DNA of 8,221 nt from Actinobacteria bacterium BACL4 MAG-120820-bin23 (GCA_001437855.1 LIBD01000034.1:1-8221); one strand, 5' to 3'; shown: positions 1 through 6,463, counted from the first letter of the stretch. Numbers and translations are program-made. The notes: generated by a model not told the origin, from the letters alone.

Positions 1-1
1 C

Positions 2-538
2 TTCCTCTTCCCAGCGCAATATTCATTCCTTCCTGGAACTACTTTTGACCAAGCAATAGAACAAATGCTCAAAAGATTCAATTTTGCAGCAAAGGAAAGT
101 AAAATTGATCAGGGTTATTTGAATTTTTCACCATATGAATTATTGATAATTGCTTCACTTGTTCAATCCGAAGGTGACCCTGAAGACTTCTCAAAAATTT
201 CCAGAGTTATCTATAATCGGTTAAAGATTGGAATGCCACTTCAGGTAAACGCAACTATTGATTATGCCTTAAATCTGCGGGGTGATATCAGACTTCCCTA
301 TAAGAGACTAGAGACAGATTCAAAATATAACACTTACAAATTTAGAGGTTTACCGCCAGGGCCAATAAGTAATCCCGGGCAAGATGCACTAGATGCTACT
401 GTCAATCCTATGTCGGGAGACTGGCTTTATTATGTGACTGTTAAGCCCGGGGATACAAGGTTTACTAAGTCCTATGAAGAGTTTTTAGGTTGGGCAAATG
501 AATTTAGGAAAAATGAAAGAGATGGGCTTTTCGAATGA
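2..538 (+). CDS. mltG: Endolytic murein transglycosylase MltG, C-terminal part (5' end outside window)
   Basis: MltG is a membrane-anchored lytic transglycosylase (YceG family) that cuts nascent peptidoglycan strands and so limits glycan length. The reading frame is open from base 2, before the first internal ATG at 65, and the upstream residues (FLFPAQYSFLPGTTFDQA) are typical MltG, so the true start lies outside the window. Visible are 178 residues. The segment IASLVQSEG contains the glutamate (codon at 170-172) that aligns with the catalytic Glu of the family. It is followed by the family's NRL-IGMPLQ stretch, the YNTY motif and the LPPGPISNPG signature near the C terminus. The N-terminal membrane helix and LysM-like part are not in view. 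The stop codon overlaps the aroE start (ATGA, 535-538), suggesting co-translation. In other actinobacteria mltG also directly precedes aroE. The assignment is firm; only the N terminus is missing. Confidence 0.93.
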   Translation, partial: FLFPAQYSFLPGTTFDQAIEQMLKRFNFAAKESKIDQGYLNFSPYELLIIASLVQSEGDPEDFSKISRVIYNRLKIGMPLQVNATIDYALNLRGDIRLPYKRLETDSKYNTYKFRGLPPGPISNPGQDALDATVNPMSGDWLYYVTVKPGDTRFTKSYEEFLGWANEFRKNERDGLFE

Positions 539-1332
539 TTAAGTTAGCTGTAGCAGGTAGTCCCATTTCCCATTCTTTATCTCCTCTTCTACACAGTACC
601 GCTTATGAAATTCTAAACGTGCCTGCAGACTTTACGTCAAATGAAGTTACTGATCTTGAGTTTGGTGATTTTTATTTTCAGGCAAAGAACTCTGGCTACA
701 GAGGGCTTGCGCTAACTATGCCTTTGAAAGAAATTGCAATTGGCTTTGTAGACAGAGTAGATCCGGTTGCTAAACAAATCTCATCAATCAATACAATAAT
801 CTTTGAATCAACCGGCAGTATTGGTTTATCTACTGACTTAATGGCATTTAAAAGTTTACTCAAACCTTATTTTGGAAAAAAAATTGCAGTATTGGGAGCT
901 GGCGGAACTGCAAGAGCGGCAATAGGGGCACTCAAAGGTACCGGTACTGAGGTTTCGGTTTTAACTCGATCGGTAACTAGACATGACCAACTTCATGCGG
1001 CCGCTGTTGATCTAAAAATTGATTTCTTGGACTGGCATAGATTTGAAGAAATTCAGGATAGAGATTTGATTATCTCTACGACCCCAGCAGGAGCAACGGA
1101 TGGATTGTCTGTGATTTCTTCCAAAGCTGATTTTTTTGAAGTAATTTACCACCCATGGCCAACTGAATTGGCTAAGCGGTATCAAAATCTAGGTCGTACT
1201 GTCATCGGGGGATTGTCGCTGCTTGTAGAGCAGGCCTTATTTCAAATTAAATATTTTGCCCAGGTAGAGTTTGATTTCAATGACATGCGTAAAATATTAC
1301 TAAAGGTTGGTCACGAGGCGATAAAGAAATAA
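535..1332 (+). CDS. aroE: Shikimate dehydrogenase (NADP+)
   Basis: AroE reduces 3-dehydroshikimate to shikimate, the fourth step of chorismate synthesis, in the cytosol. The 265 residues match the usual length. The substrate domain shows SHSLSP with S14 and S16, the catalytic lysine K65 in LTMPLKE, N86 and the catalytic aspartate D101. A Rossmann domain follows with GAGGTARAA at 121-129. STTPAG (181-186), the actinobacterial YHPWPTELA block (205-213) and Q233 in the C-terminal helix complete the fold. Some positions depart from the textbook family: the motif around D101 is LSTD rather than the common NTD, and the NADP-phosphate loop reads TRS rather than NRT/NRS. Catalytic residues remain, so it is probably active, but cofactor preference is less certain. 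The start is fixed by the ATGA overlap with mltG. A paralogous quinate/shikimate dehydrogenase is less likely, given its place beside aroC, aroK, aroB and aroQ. Confidence 0.93.
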   Translation: MIKLAVAGSPISHSLSPLLHSTAYEILNVPADFTSNEVTDLEFGDFYFQAKNSGYRGLALTMPLKEIAIGFVDRVDPVAKQISSINTIIFESTGSIGLSTDLMAFKSLLKPYFGKKIAVLGAGGTARAAIGALKGTGTEVSVLTRSVTRHDQLHAAAVDLKIDFLDWHRFEEIQDRDLIISTTPAGATDGLSVISSKADFFEVIYHPWPTELAKRYQNLGRTVIGGLSLLVEQALFQIKYFAQVEFDFNDMRKILLKVGHEAIKK

Positions 1333-1365
1333 TCCACAGCCACAATTCTTAAGTTCTATGTCTTT

Positions 1366-1379
1366 CCTAGAATCTCTAC
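1366..1379 (+). promoter_or_regulatory. Candidate -10 element for a leaderless A24 peptidase transcript
   Basis: TAGAAT at 1368-1373 fits the actinobacterial -10 pattern TAnnnT and ends six bases before the ATG at 1380. That is the spacing expected if transcription starts on the A of the start codon. No Shine-Dalgarno sequence precedes this gene, and an in-frame TAG (1368-1370) rules out a longer N terminus. No good -35 hexamer is visible around 1345-1350. Leaderless mRNAs are common in actinobacteria; their use here is inference. Confidence 0.35.
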
Positions 1380-1757
1380 ATGTGGCTTGATTTATTCATA
1401 GCAGGTACATGTTTATGGATTTCATACTATGACGTAAAGTTTCACCTGATAAGAAATATTGATCTTTTAGTATTGCTGATTGCAATTTCATTACAAAGTA
1501 TTGGGAATCTTAAATATGCCTTGTCTAGCCTAGGGGTCTATATATCTATAAACATAGTTGCAAGAGGAAAAATTGGGGCTGGCGATATAAAGCTATCGTT
1601 TGTTATAGGTTTCTTAATGAACTCTTTCTCGCAGGTAACTAATGCGATTCTGATTGCATGGATTACCGGAGGTATGTACTCTCTTGCTCGTAGAGATCAA
1701 GCGATTCCGTTTGCTCCATTTATGATTTTAGGTACATATTTTGTAAAGATTCTATGA
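1380..1757 (+). CDS. Small A24-family prepilin peptidase-like membrane protein
   Basis: This is a 125-residue, very hydrophobic protein with about four to six membrane segments (roughly residues 4-17, 28-42, 47-61, 70-80, 85-100 and 108-124). It carries the two aspartates of type IV prepilin peptidases: D18 in the YYDVK segment and D69 in GAGDIK, the hallmark GxGD motif. Known A24 enzymes cleave the leader of prepilin-like proteins at the cytoplasmic face of the membrane. This one lacks the N-terminal cysteine-rich methyltransferase domain of full-length PilD, as do the short actinobacterial forms. A peptidase of this type next to aroE is a recurring actinobacterial arrangement (for example beside aroE in Mycobacterium tuberculosis). 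No pilin, Tad or Flp gene is in the window, so its substrate is unknown. The residue before the second conserved asparagine is R25, where many members have proline. The start is the only in-frame one after the upstream stop at 1368-1370. Confidence 0.8.
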   Translation: MWLDLFIAGTCLWISYYDVKFHLIRNIDLLVLLIAISLQSIGNLKYALSSLGVYISINIVARGKIGAGDIKLSFVIGFLMNSFSQVTNAILIAWITGGMYSLARRDQAIPFAPFMILGTYFVKIL

Positions 1758-1830
1758 ATGTTCGCCTTAATTAAGCCCGAGTAAGGTTACTAATCTGAGA
1801 GAATAGCCCTCTAGAAATTGTGGAGGAATA

Positions 1831-3015
1831 ATGCTTCGATGGCTGACTGCAGGTGAGTCTCACGGCCCTGCGCTATCTGCAATAATCGAAGGCATTCCAG
1901 CTCATGTTCAAATAACGAGCAAAGATATTGATAATGATTTATCACGAAGGCGTTTAGGTTTCGGTAGAGGGGCACGACAAAACTTCGAGGCTGACAAAAT
2001 AACGATAACTGGTGGGATCAGATTAGGTATTACGCAAGGTGGTCCGATCGCAATTCAAATAGCAAATTCAGAATGGCCAAAGTGGGAAAAAGTAATGAGT
2101 GCGGACCCAGTTGATGAAAAGGAGATAAGTGATTTAGCAAGAAATGCTCCACTAACAAGGCCACGGCCGGGACATGCAGATTTAGTTGGAATGCAAAAAT
2201 TTAATTTCTCAGATGCAAGGCCTATTTTGGAGCGAGCCAGCGCGCGTGAAACAGCTGCTCGAGTTGCCTTAGGTGCAGTTGCTAGAGCATTCTTAAAACA
2301 AAGTGTTGGAATTGAAATTATTAGCCATGTGATATCAATTGGGCAAATATCTGTCTCAGAAGGTTATGAGTTACCAAAATCTTCAGATCGACTAAGGATA
2401 GATGAAGACCCTGTTAGGTGCGCTGACAAAAAAGTTAGCGATGCGATTGTAAAAGAAATTGAAGCAGCCCACCGAGATGGCGACACTTTAGGAGGGGTTG
2501 TTGAAGTTTTAGGATTTAATATGCCACCTGGTTTAGGTTCACACACACACTGGGATAAACGATTAGATGCTCGCTTAGCCGGAGCCATGATGGGGATTCA
2601 AGCTATCAAAGGTGTTGAAATCGGAGATGGTTTTCAAACTACAAAAAGACGTGGTTCGGTAGCTCACGATGAGATTGAGAAGAACTCTGCCGGAGTAATA
2701 GTAAGAAGAACAGATCGTGCTGGTGGTACAGAGGGCGGAATGAGTAATGGTGAAGTACTGCGGATTAAAGTTGCGATGAAACCAATATCGACAGTTCCTA
2801 AAGCCCTTGACACAATTGATGTTGCTACAGGTAACCCAGCAAAAGCTATTAATCAAAGGTCAGATGTCTGTGCAGTTCCTGCATCTGGAATTGTTGCTGA
2901 AGCTATGGCCGCATTAGTTCTTGCCGATGCTGTTTTGGAGAAATTCGGTGGTGATAGTGTTCAGGAAACTAAACGAAATTTTGAAAGTTACATAAAGACT
3001 CTAGAAATAAAATAG
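1831..3015 (+). CDS. aroC: Chorismate synthase
   Basis: AroC converts 5-enolpyruvylshikimate-3-phosphate to chorismate, the last common step to aromatic amino acids, folate and quinones, using reduced FMN that is not consumed overall. All family signatures are visible across 394 residues: GESHG with H11, RRRLGFGRGARQ (39-50), RPGHAD with H115, ERASARETAARVA, IKGVEIGDGF, RAGGTEGGMSNGE and the C-terminal RSDVCAVPASG. H11 and H115 correspond to the two conserved active-site histidines. Length and sequence match mycobacterial AroC closely. GGAGG at 1822-1826, four bases before the ATG, is one of the clearest ribosome binding sites in the aro section. The 73-base gap upstream could hold a promoter (TAATCT at 1791-1796 fits TAnnnT), but no convincing -35 is seen. 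The stop codon directly abuts the aroK start. Confidence 0.97.
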   Translation: MLRWLTAGESHGPALSAIIEGIPAHVQITSKDIDNDLSRRRLGFGRGARQNFEADKITITGGIRLGITQGGPIAIQIANSEWPKWEKVMSADPVDEKEISDLARNAPLTRPRPGHADLVGMQKFNFSDARPILERASARETAARVALGAVARAFLKQSVGIEIISHVISIGQISVSEGYELPKSSDRLRIDEDPVRCADKKVSDAIVKEIEAAHRDGDTLGGVVEVLGFNMPPGLGSHTHWDKRLDARLAGAMMGIQAIKGVEIGDGFQTTKRRGSVAHDEIEKNSAGVIVRRTDRAGGTEGGMSNGEVLRIKVAMKPISTVPKALDTIDVATGNPAKAINQRSDVCAVPASGIVAEAMAALVLADAVLEKFGGDSVQETKRNFESYIKTLEIK

Positions 3016-3531
3016 ATGACTGAGAAAGTAGTTTTAATAGGTCCGCCTGGTGCTGGAAAGACAAGCATTGGAAAAGCCCTTTCAAAGGAGTTAAACCTAC
3101 CTTTTATTGATAGTGATGCCGAGATTGAAAAGTTTATCGGCAAGAAAATATCAGAAATTTTTGTTGAAGATGGTGAGGCCACATTTAGAAAAGCTGAAGT
3201 TAAAGTGGTAAATAAATTACTCAATGAGTTTGAAGGAGTAATCGCGTTAGGGGGAGGCGCACCTATAAATCTAGAGATACAAGATGTGTTATCCAAGGCC
3301 AACTACCCAGTAATTTTCGTAGATGTTTCGATTGCTCAAGCTGCAAATCGCATCGGATTTAACAAAGATCGACCGCTACTGTTGATTAATCCTCGACAAC
3401 AGTGGCTAAGCCTTATGAGCGAGCGACGCCCTATTTACGAAAAAATCGCCACCGCTATAGTCTCTTCAGACAACCATAAACCATCTGAAGTAGCAAAAAT
3501 AATTTTTGAAAAAATTGAGAGCAAAATATGA
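3016..3531 (+). CDS. aroK: Shikimate kinase
   Basis: AroK phosphorylates shikimate at the 3-hydroxyl with ATP, the fifth pathway step. The 171 residues are the usual size for this NMP-kinase-like fold. Walker A is GPPGAGKT (9-16). The shikimate and magnesium residues D32 and D34 lie in DSD. R58 in TFRKAE and GGG (79-81) line the substrate pocket. R119 in KDRPLL belongs to the lid, and R138 in ERRPIYE is the second substrate-binding arginine. The ATG begins on the base after the aroC stop (TAG|ATG). No Shine-Dalgarno sequence precedes it, so translation probably depends on ribosomes finishing aroC. Its own stop overlaps the aroB start by ATGA. Function is secure from motifs and context. Confidence 0.96.
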   Translation: MTEKVVLIGPPGAGKTSIGKALSKELNLPFIDSDAEIEKFIGKKISEIFVEDGEATFRKAEVKVVNKLLNEFEGVIALGGGAPINLEIQDVLSKANYPVIFVDVSIAQAANRIGFNKDRPLLLINPRQQWLSLMSERRPIYEKIATAIVSSDNHKPSEVAKIIFEKIESKI

Positions 3532-4553
3532 AAATTGTAGAAGTTATTGCCGACAGAAATTATCAAGTAGTAATTGGGGGCAACGGACTATCGGAAATTA
3601 AACGCATATCTAGCGAGCATCGAAAAGTTCTTATCATTGCGCCATCTTCACTTTTAAAACTGTCTAAAATCAAAGAAAGTGGCAACATTTCAATATTTGT
3701 AGCACCTGAAGGAGAATCACAAAAAAGTCTGAAAGTCTTAGAACGCGTATGGAAAAAATGCGCGTCAGTCGGCTTAGAACGGACCGATGCAATAGTAGGT
3801 GTTGGTGGTGGTGCTACAACGGATTTGGCAGGATTTGCAGCTTCAACTTGGTTAAGAGGAATTGACTGGTATGCAATCCCAACGTCACTGGCGGGAATGG
3901 TAGACGCTGCTATTGGGGGAAAGACTGGCTTAAATGCCTCAGGTGGAAAGAATTTAATTGGGGCTTTTTATTCACCGCGTAAAGTTTTGATAGATATTGA
4001 TTTTCTAAGAACCTTACCGCACAGGGATTTAAATGCTGGGATGGCAGAGGTTATTAAATGTGGGTTTATTTCTGATTATAAGATATTAAATCTTGTTCAA
4101 GATGATGTTCTAGACTTTGAGCAGTTAATTCACCGTTCAGTTAAGGTAAAAGCAAAAGTTGTTGGAAAAGATTTTAAAGAAAATAAACTGAGAGAGGTTT
4201 TAAATTATGGGCACACTCTTGGTCATGCTATCGAAAAAGACTCAAAATATAGGTTACGTCATGGCGAGGCAGTATCAATCGGAATGATTTTCGCTGCAGA
4301 ACTAAGTAAGGATCTGGTTGACTTAGATGTTGATGTAGTCGATCTACACAGGACATTATCGATTAACTTCAAATTACCAGTTTCATACCCAAAGGGTAGG
4401 CTGAAATATTTGATGAATCTATTAGTCCAAGATAAAAAAGTGAAATCTGGCAAGCTGAGATTTATAGGAATCAGTAAGATTGGTAAACCGGTTTGGCTTG
4501 AAGATGTCTCTTCACGCACCATCTCAAGAGTTTATGAGAGAATATGCAAATGA
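3528..4553 (+). CDS. aroB: 3-dehydroquinate synthase
   Basis: AroB cyclises DAHP to 3-dehydroquinate, the second shikimate-pathway step, with bound NAD and a divalent metal (zinc or cobalt). The 341 residues are slightly shorter than the roughly 360 of many homologues. The NAD-binding core GVGGGATTDLAGF (91-103) is followed by IPTSLAGMVDAAIGGKTG (117-134) and KNLIGAF. Metal ligands are E174 in AGMAEVIK, H229 in NYGHTLGHAIE and H245 in RHGEAVSIGM. The 16-residue spacing of the two histidines equals that of the characterised Aspergillus enzyme. The ATG overlaps the aroK stop (ATGA, 3528-3531), which fixes the start. The 3' end overlaps aroQ. Motif content and pathway context leave little doubt, although other sugar-phosphate cyclases share this fold. 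Confidence 0.96.
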   Translation: MKIVEVIADRNYQVVIGGNGLSEIKRISSEHRKVLIIAPSSLLKLSKIKESGNISIFVAPEGESQKSLKVLERVWKKCASVGLERTDAIVGVGGGATTDLAGFAASTWLRGIDWYAIPTSLAGMVDAAIGGKTGLNASGGKNLIGAFYSPRKVLIDIDFLRTLPHRDLNAGMAEVIKCGFISDYKILNLVQDDVLDFEQLIHRSVKVKAKVVGKDFKENKLREVLNYGHTLGHAIEKDSKYRLRHGEAVSIGMIFAAELSKDLVDLDVDVVDLHRTLSINFKLPVSYPKGRLKYLMNLLVQDKKVKSGKLRFIGISKIGKPVWLEDVSSRTISRVYERICK

Positions 4554-4981
4554 AAATCATGATTTTAAATGGGCCAAATCTAGCAAGGCTTGATCTGCGT
4601 GATAAAGATATATACGGAAATTTGAGTTATGAGGATTTAAGAAAATTTATAGTCGATAAAGCAATAGCGTTGGAATTAGAAGTTGACATAAGACAAAGTG
4701 ATAGTGAAAGTGAGATAGTTTCGTGGATTCACGAAGCTGCAGATAATAAGATGCCTATGATTATAAATCCAGCGGCCTTTACGCATTATTCATACGCAAT
4801 TCGAGATGCTGTCAGTATGCTCAAGGCGCCTGCGATTGAAGTTCATCTTTCTAATCCACTTTCTCGCGAAGAGTTTAGACATACTTCAGTAGTAAGTGGG
4901 GTTGTGCAGGGCACAATTGCCGGCTTTGGTGCTGAAAGTTACGAGTTGGCATTAGTAGCAATGCAAAAGTTAATGAATTAG
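4550..4981 (+). CDS. aroQ: Type II 3-dehydroquinate dehydratase
   Basis: AroQ dehydrates 3-dehydroquinate to 3-dehydroshikimate, the third pathway step. Type II enzymes form dodecamers and act by trans-enolate chemistry. Signatures (numbered from the ATG at 4550, 143 residues) are NGPNLARL (7-14), R17 and catalytic Y22 in IYG, QSDSESEIVSWIHEA (49-63), NPAAFTHYSYAIRDA (73-87), the catalytic base H99 in IEVHLSN, and R110 in REEFRHTS. Two ATGs are available. The one at 4544 would add only Met-Gln. I prefer 4550 because it forms an ATGA overlap with the aroB stop, as at other junctions here, and sits nine bases after GAGAG (4536-4540), against three for 4544. The common NPGA segment reads NPAA, a mild change. 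The mycobacterial orthologue is often called aroD. Confidence 0.95.
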   Translation: MKIMILNGPNLARLDLRDKDIYGNLSYEDLRKFIVDKAIALELEVDIRQSDSESEIVSWIHEAADNKMPMIINPAAFTHYSYAIRDAVSMLKAPAIEVHLSNPLSREEFRHTSVVSGVVQGTIAGFGAESYELALVAMQKLMN

Positions 4982-4997
4982 CAAGGTAGGCTTATCT

Positions 4998-5003
4998 TAT
5001 AAT
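4998..5003 (+). promoter_or_regulatory. Candidate -10 box of the efp-nusB promoter
   Basis: TATAAT at 4998-5003 is a perfect -10 consensus, lying 43 bases before the efp ATG in a 65-base AT-rich gap. No recognisable -35 lies 16-18 bases upstream. A start near 5010 would give a leader of about 37 bases, containing AGGAAG at 5039-5044 just before the ATG as ribosome binding site. It would let efp and nusB be transcribed independently of the aro genes. Confidence 0.5.
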
Positions 5004-5046
5004 TTTGATCATAATCTGAACTTGCAGGAAAACAGAATAGGAAGAA

Positions 5047-5607
5047 ATGGCAACTACTAACGATCTTAAGAATGGCATGACCCTTAATCTTGATGGTCAA
5101 TTATGGAATGTAATTGAGTTCCAGCATGTTAAACCAGGCAAAGGTGGCGCTTTTGTAAGAACTAAAATGCGGTCTGTACTTTCTGGAAAAGTTGTCGAAA
5201 AAACTTTCAACGCTGGTGTTAAAGTCGAGGTTGCATCAGTAGAAAAAAGAGATATGCAATACCTATATCGCGATGGCGACGATTTTATGTTTATGGACTC
5301 TGCTAATTATGATCAAATCTCAATAAGTAAGCAGGTTGTTGGTGATGCTGTTGACTATATGCTAGAAAATGCAGATGCAATAGTTGCAATGCATGAAGGA
5401 AATCCGTTGTTTATTGAGTTACCAGCTTCTGTTGAGCTAGTTGTTACCTACACCGAACCAGGTCTACAAGGTGACCGATCATCTGGTGGCACAAAGCCTG
5501 CAACGGTTGAAACTGGCATTACAGTCCAGGTACCGTTGTTTATAAAACAAGATGAAAAGATTCTTGTTGACACCCGTACTGGTGCATATTTAGGCCGGGC
5601 AAATTAA
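5047..5607 (+). CDS. efp: Translation elongation factor P
   Basis: EF-P binds between the ribosomal P and E sites and rescues ribosomes stalled at consecutive prolines. The 186-residue protein has the KOW-like N-terminal domain, the central OB domain and the C-terminal OB domain with the EF-P signature region (YTEPGLQGDRSSGGTKPATVETG). It is very close to the mycobacterial protein throughout. The ribosome-facing loop reads KPGKGGAF with K32 at the tip, equivalent to K34 of E. coli. Actinobacterial EF-Ps that work without lysine modification typically carry PGKGP here, so glycine in place of the last proline is notable. No EpmA, EpmB, YmfI or EarP modification gene is nearby. The start is supported by AGGAAG upstream and by the conserved MATTNDLKNG N terminus. 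nusB follows after two bases, so the two are likely co-transcribed. Confidence 0.97.
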   Translation: MATTNDLKNGMTLNLDGQLWNVIEFQHVKPGKGGAFVRTKMRSVLSGKVVEKTFNAGVKVEVASVEKRDMQYLYRDGDDFMFMDSANYDQISISKQVVGDAVDYMLENADAIVAMHEGNPLFIELPASVELVVTYTEPGLQGDRSSGGTKPATVETGITVQVPLFIKQDEKILVDTRTGAYLGRAN

Positions 5608-5609
5608 GA

Positions 5610-6017
5610 GTGTCAGCTAGAGGTAAGGCACGTAAGCGGGCGTTAGATTTTCTTTACGAAGCAGAGATTAAAAAAATTTCTGCGATGTCATTATTTAGTG
5701 CGCGTGATTCTTCTGAATTATCTCAAGAGCCGTATGTAAAAGTCTTACTTTCAGGCGTAGAGGAACATATACAGAAAATTGATGAACTGATTAATACCTA
5801 TGCCCAGGATTGGGATATGGATCGAATGCCCGCTATTGATAGAAATATTTTACGCATTGCCATATTTGAAATTCTTTGGGTAGCTGAAATTGATCTAAGA
5901 ATTGCTTGTGATCAGGCGGTTGAATTGGCTAAGTCTTTATCTACTGATGAATCCTCTAAATATATTAACGGAGTTTTAGGCAGGATAATAAAGTTAAAGG
6001 ATTCGATCGCAATTTAA
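5610..6017 (+). CDS. nusB: Transcription antitermination factor NusB
   Basis: NusB pairs with NusE (ribosomal protein S10) on boxA RNA to support antitermination in rRNA operons. The 135 residues form an all-helical protein. An arginine/lysine-rich N terminus (ARGKARKRALDFLYEAE) is the RNA-binding face. The core DWDMDRMPAIDRNILRIAIFE (about 69-89) and the C-terminal QAVELAKSLSTDESSKYINGVLG are hallmark NusB blocks. The initiation codon is GTG, two bases after the efp stop, with no clear Shine-Dalgarno sequence. Reinitiation by ribosomes leaving efp is therefore likely. The stop TAA (6015-6017) interlocks with the stop of the reverse-strand bldD gene. No terminator hairpin is visible after nusB, so its transcript probably runs antisense into bldD. 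Confidence 0.94.
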   Translation: MSARGKARKRALDFLYEAEIKKISAMSLFSARDSSELSQEPYVKVLLSGVEEHIQKIDELINTYAQDWDMDRMPAIDRNILRIAIFEILWVAEIDLRIACDQAVELAKSLSTDESSKYINGVLGRIIKLKDSIAI

Positions 6018-6463
6018 ATATGTATTAACTGTGATTCAATTAACCAATCTAGAGTATCAGGCTCACTTTTTTCTATCAGGAGAGCTAAAAACTGAAGATC
6101 GTTACTTCGTATAGTCAGTATTTGTCCGTTCCAATCCTTGCGCCTATTACTAATACTTTTGGTGAATTTTCTAAGTGTCTGAGCCTGATGATCAGTCGTA
6201 CTTTCCAGTTTGGCAATATTGACACTGATGCTTCTTGCACTAACTTCAGTAGTAATTTCAGGAAATAGCTCAGTTATCGGGACCTGATAAAACTGCATCA
6301 GCGATATGGCTTTTTTCAGCGATATGGCTCGATCGGCCCGTTCATAGGAGCCAACAACTACAGCCTTCCATTTTCCATTTGAGTGGTGCTCGACATCTTG
6401 CAAGCTCCAGCCCTTAGATTTACGTATAGTTCGTAACCGTTCTGCATGATTATTTGTATTCAT
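6014..6463 (-). CDS. bldD: BldD-type regulator, XRE-like N terminus with c-di-GMP-binding C-terminal domain
   Basis: In Streptomyces BldD is a DNA-binding repressor of developmental genes, dimerised by tetrameric cyclic di-GMP. From the ATG at 6463 this protein has 149 residues. Residues 6-68 form a helix-turn-helix domain containing the near-identical block KWKAVVVGSYERADRAISL (31-49 in this numbering). A variable linker follows, then the BldD C-terminal domain. That domain has RKD (108-110), eight residues, then RSND (119-122), exactly the c-di-GMP signature RxD-x8-RxxD. It lacks about 15 C-terminal residues of the 167-residue Streptomyces protein. Its place between nusB and pyrR matches bldD in Streptomyces. 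A TTG at 6469 could extend it by two residues. ATG is preferred because TAATCT six bases upstream suggests a leaderless start and GGAG adjoins the ATG with no spacing. Target genes cannot be read from the window. Confidence 0.86.
   Translation of the reverse strand: MNTNNHAERLRTIRKSKGWSLQDVEHHSNGKWKAVVVGSYERADRAISLKKAISLMQFYQVPITELFPEITTEVSARSISVNIAKLESTTDHQAQTLRKFTKSISNRRKDWNGQILTIRSNDLQFLALLIEKSEPDTLDWLIESQLIHI

Noticed and set aside
65..538. ATG at 65 as the true start of the first gene
   Set aside because: The same frame is open back to base 2 and encodes conserved MltG residues before this ATG, so it is an internal methionine of a gene cut by the window edge.
2364..2588. Open reading frame on the reverse strand inside aroC
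   Set aside because: The translation matches no family I know and lies opposite strongly conserved AroC sequence. It is a shadow of the real gene.
2575..2856. Second reverse-strand open frame inside aroC
   Set aside because: Low-complexity, Ser/Cys/Tyr-rich translation opposite conserved AroC motifs; no ribosome binding site or promoter of its own was seen.
2988..3302. Reverse-strand open frame across the aroC/aroK junction
   Set aside because: It lies opposite the shikimate kinase Walker A and GGG motifs, and its serine- and proline-rich translation is typical of an antisense shadow.
4259..4522. Reverse-strand open frame inside aroB
   Set aside because: It is antisense to the conserved C-terminal half of AroB, with no recognisable domain.
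4544..4549. ATG at 4544 as the aroQ start
   Set aside because: It adds only Met-Gln and sits just three bases after GAGAG, whereas ATG 4550 has better spacing and forms the ATGA overlap seen at other junctions. It is not excluded.
6018..6080. Rho-independent terminator after nusB
   Set aside because: The run of Ts near 6068 is not preceded by a stable GC-rich stem, and the region is bldD coding sequence.
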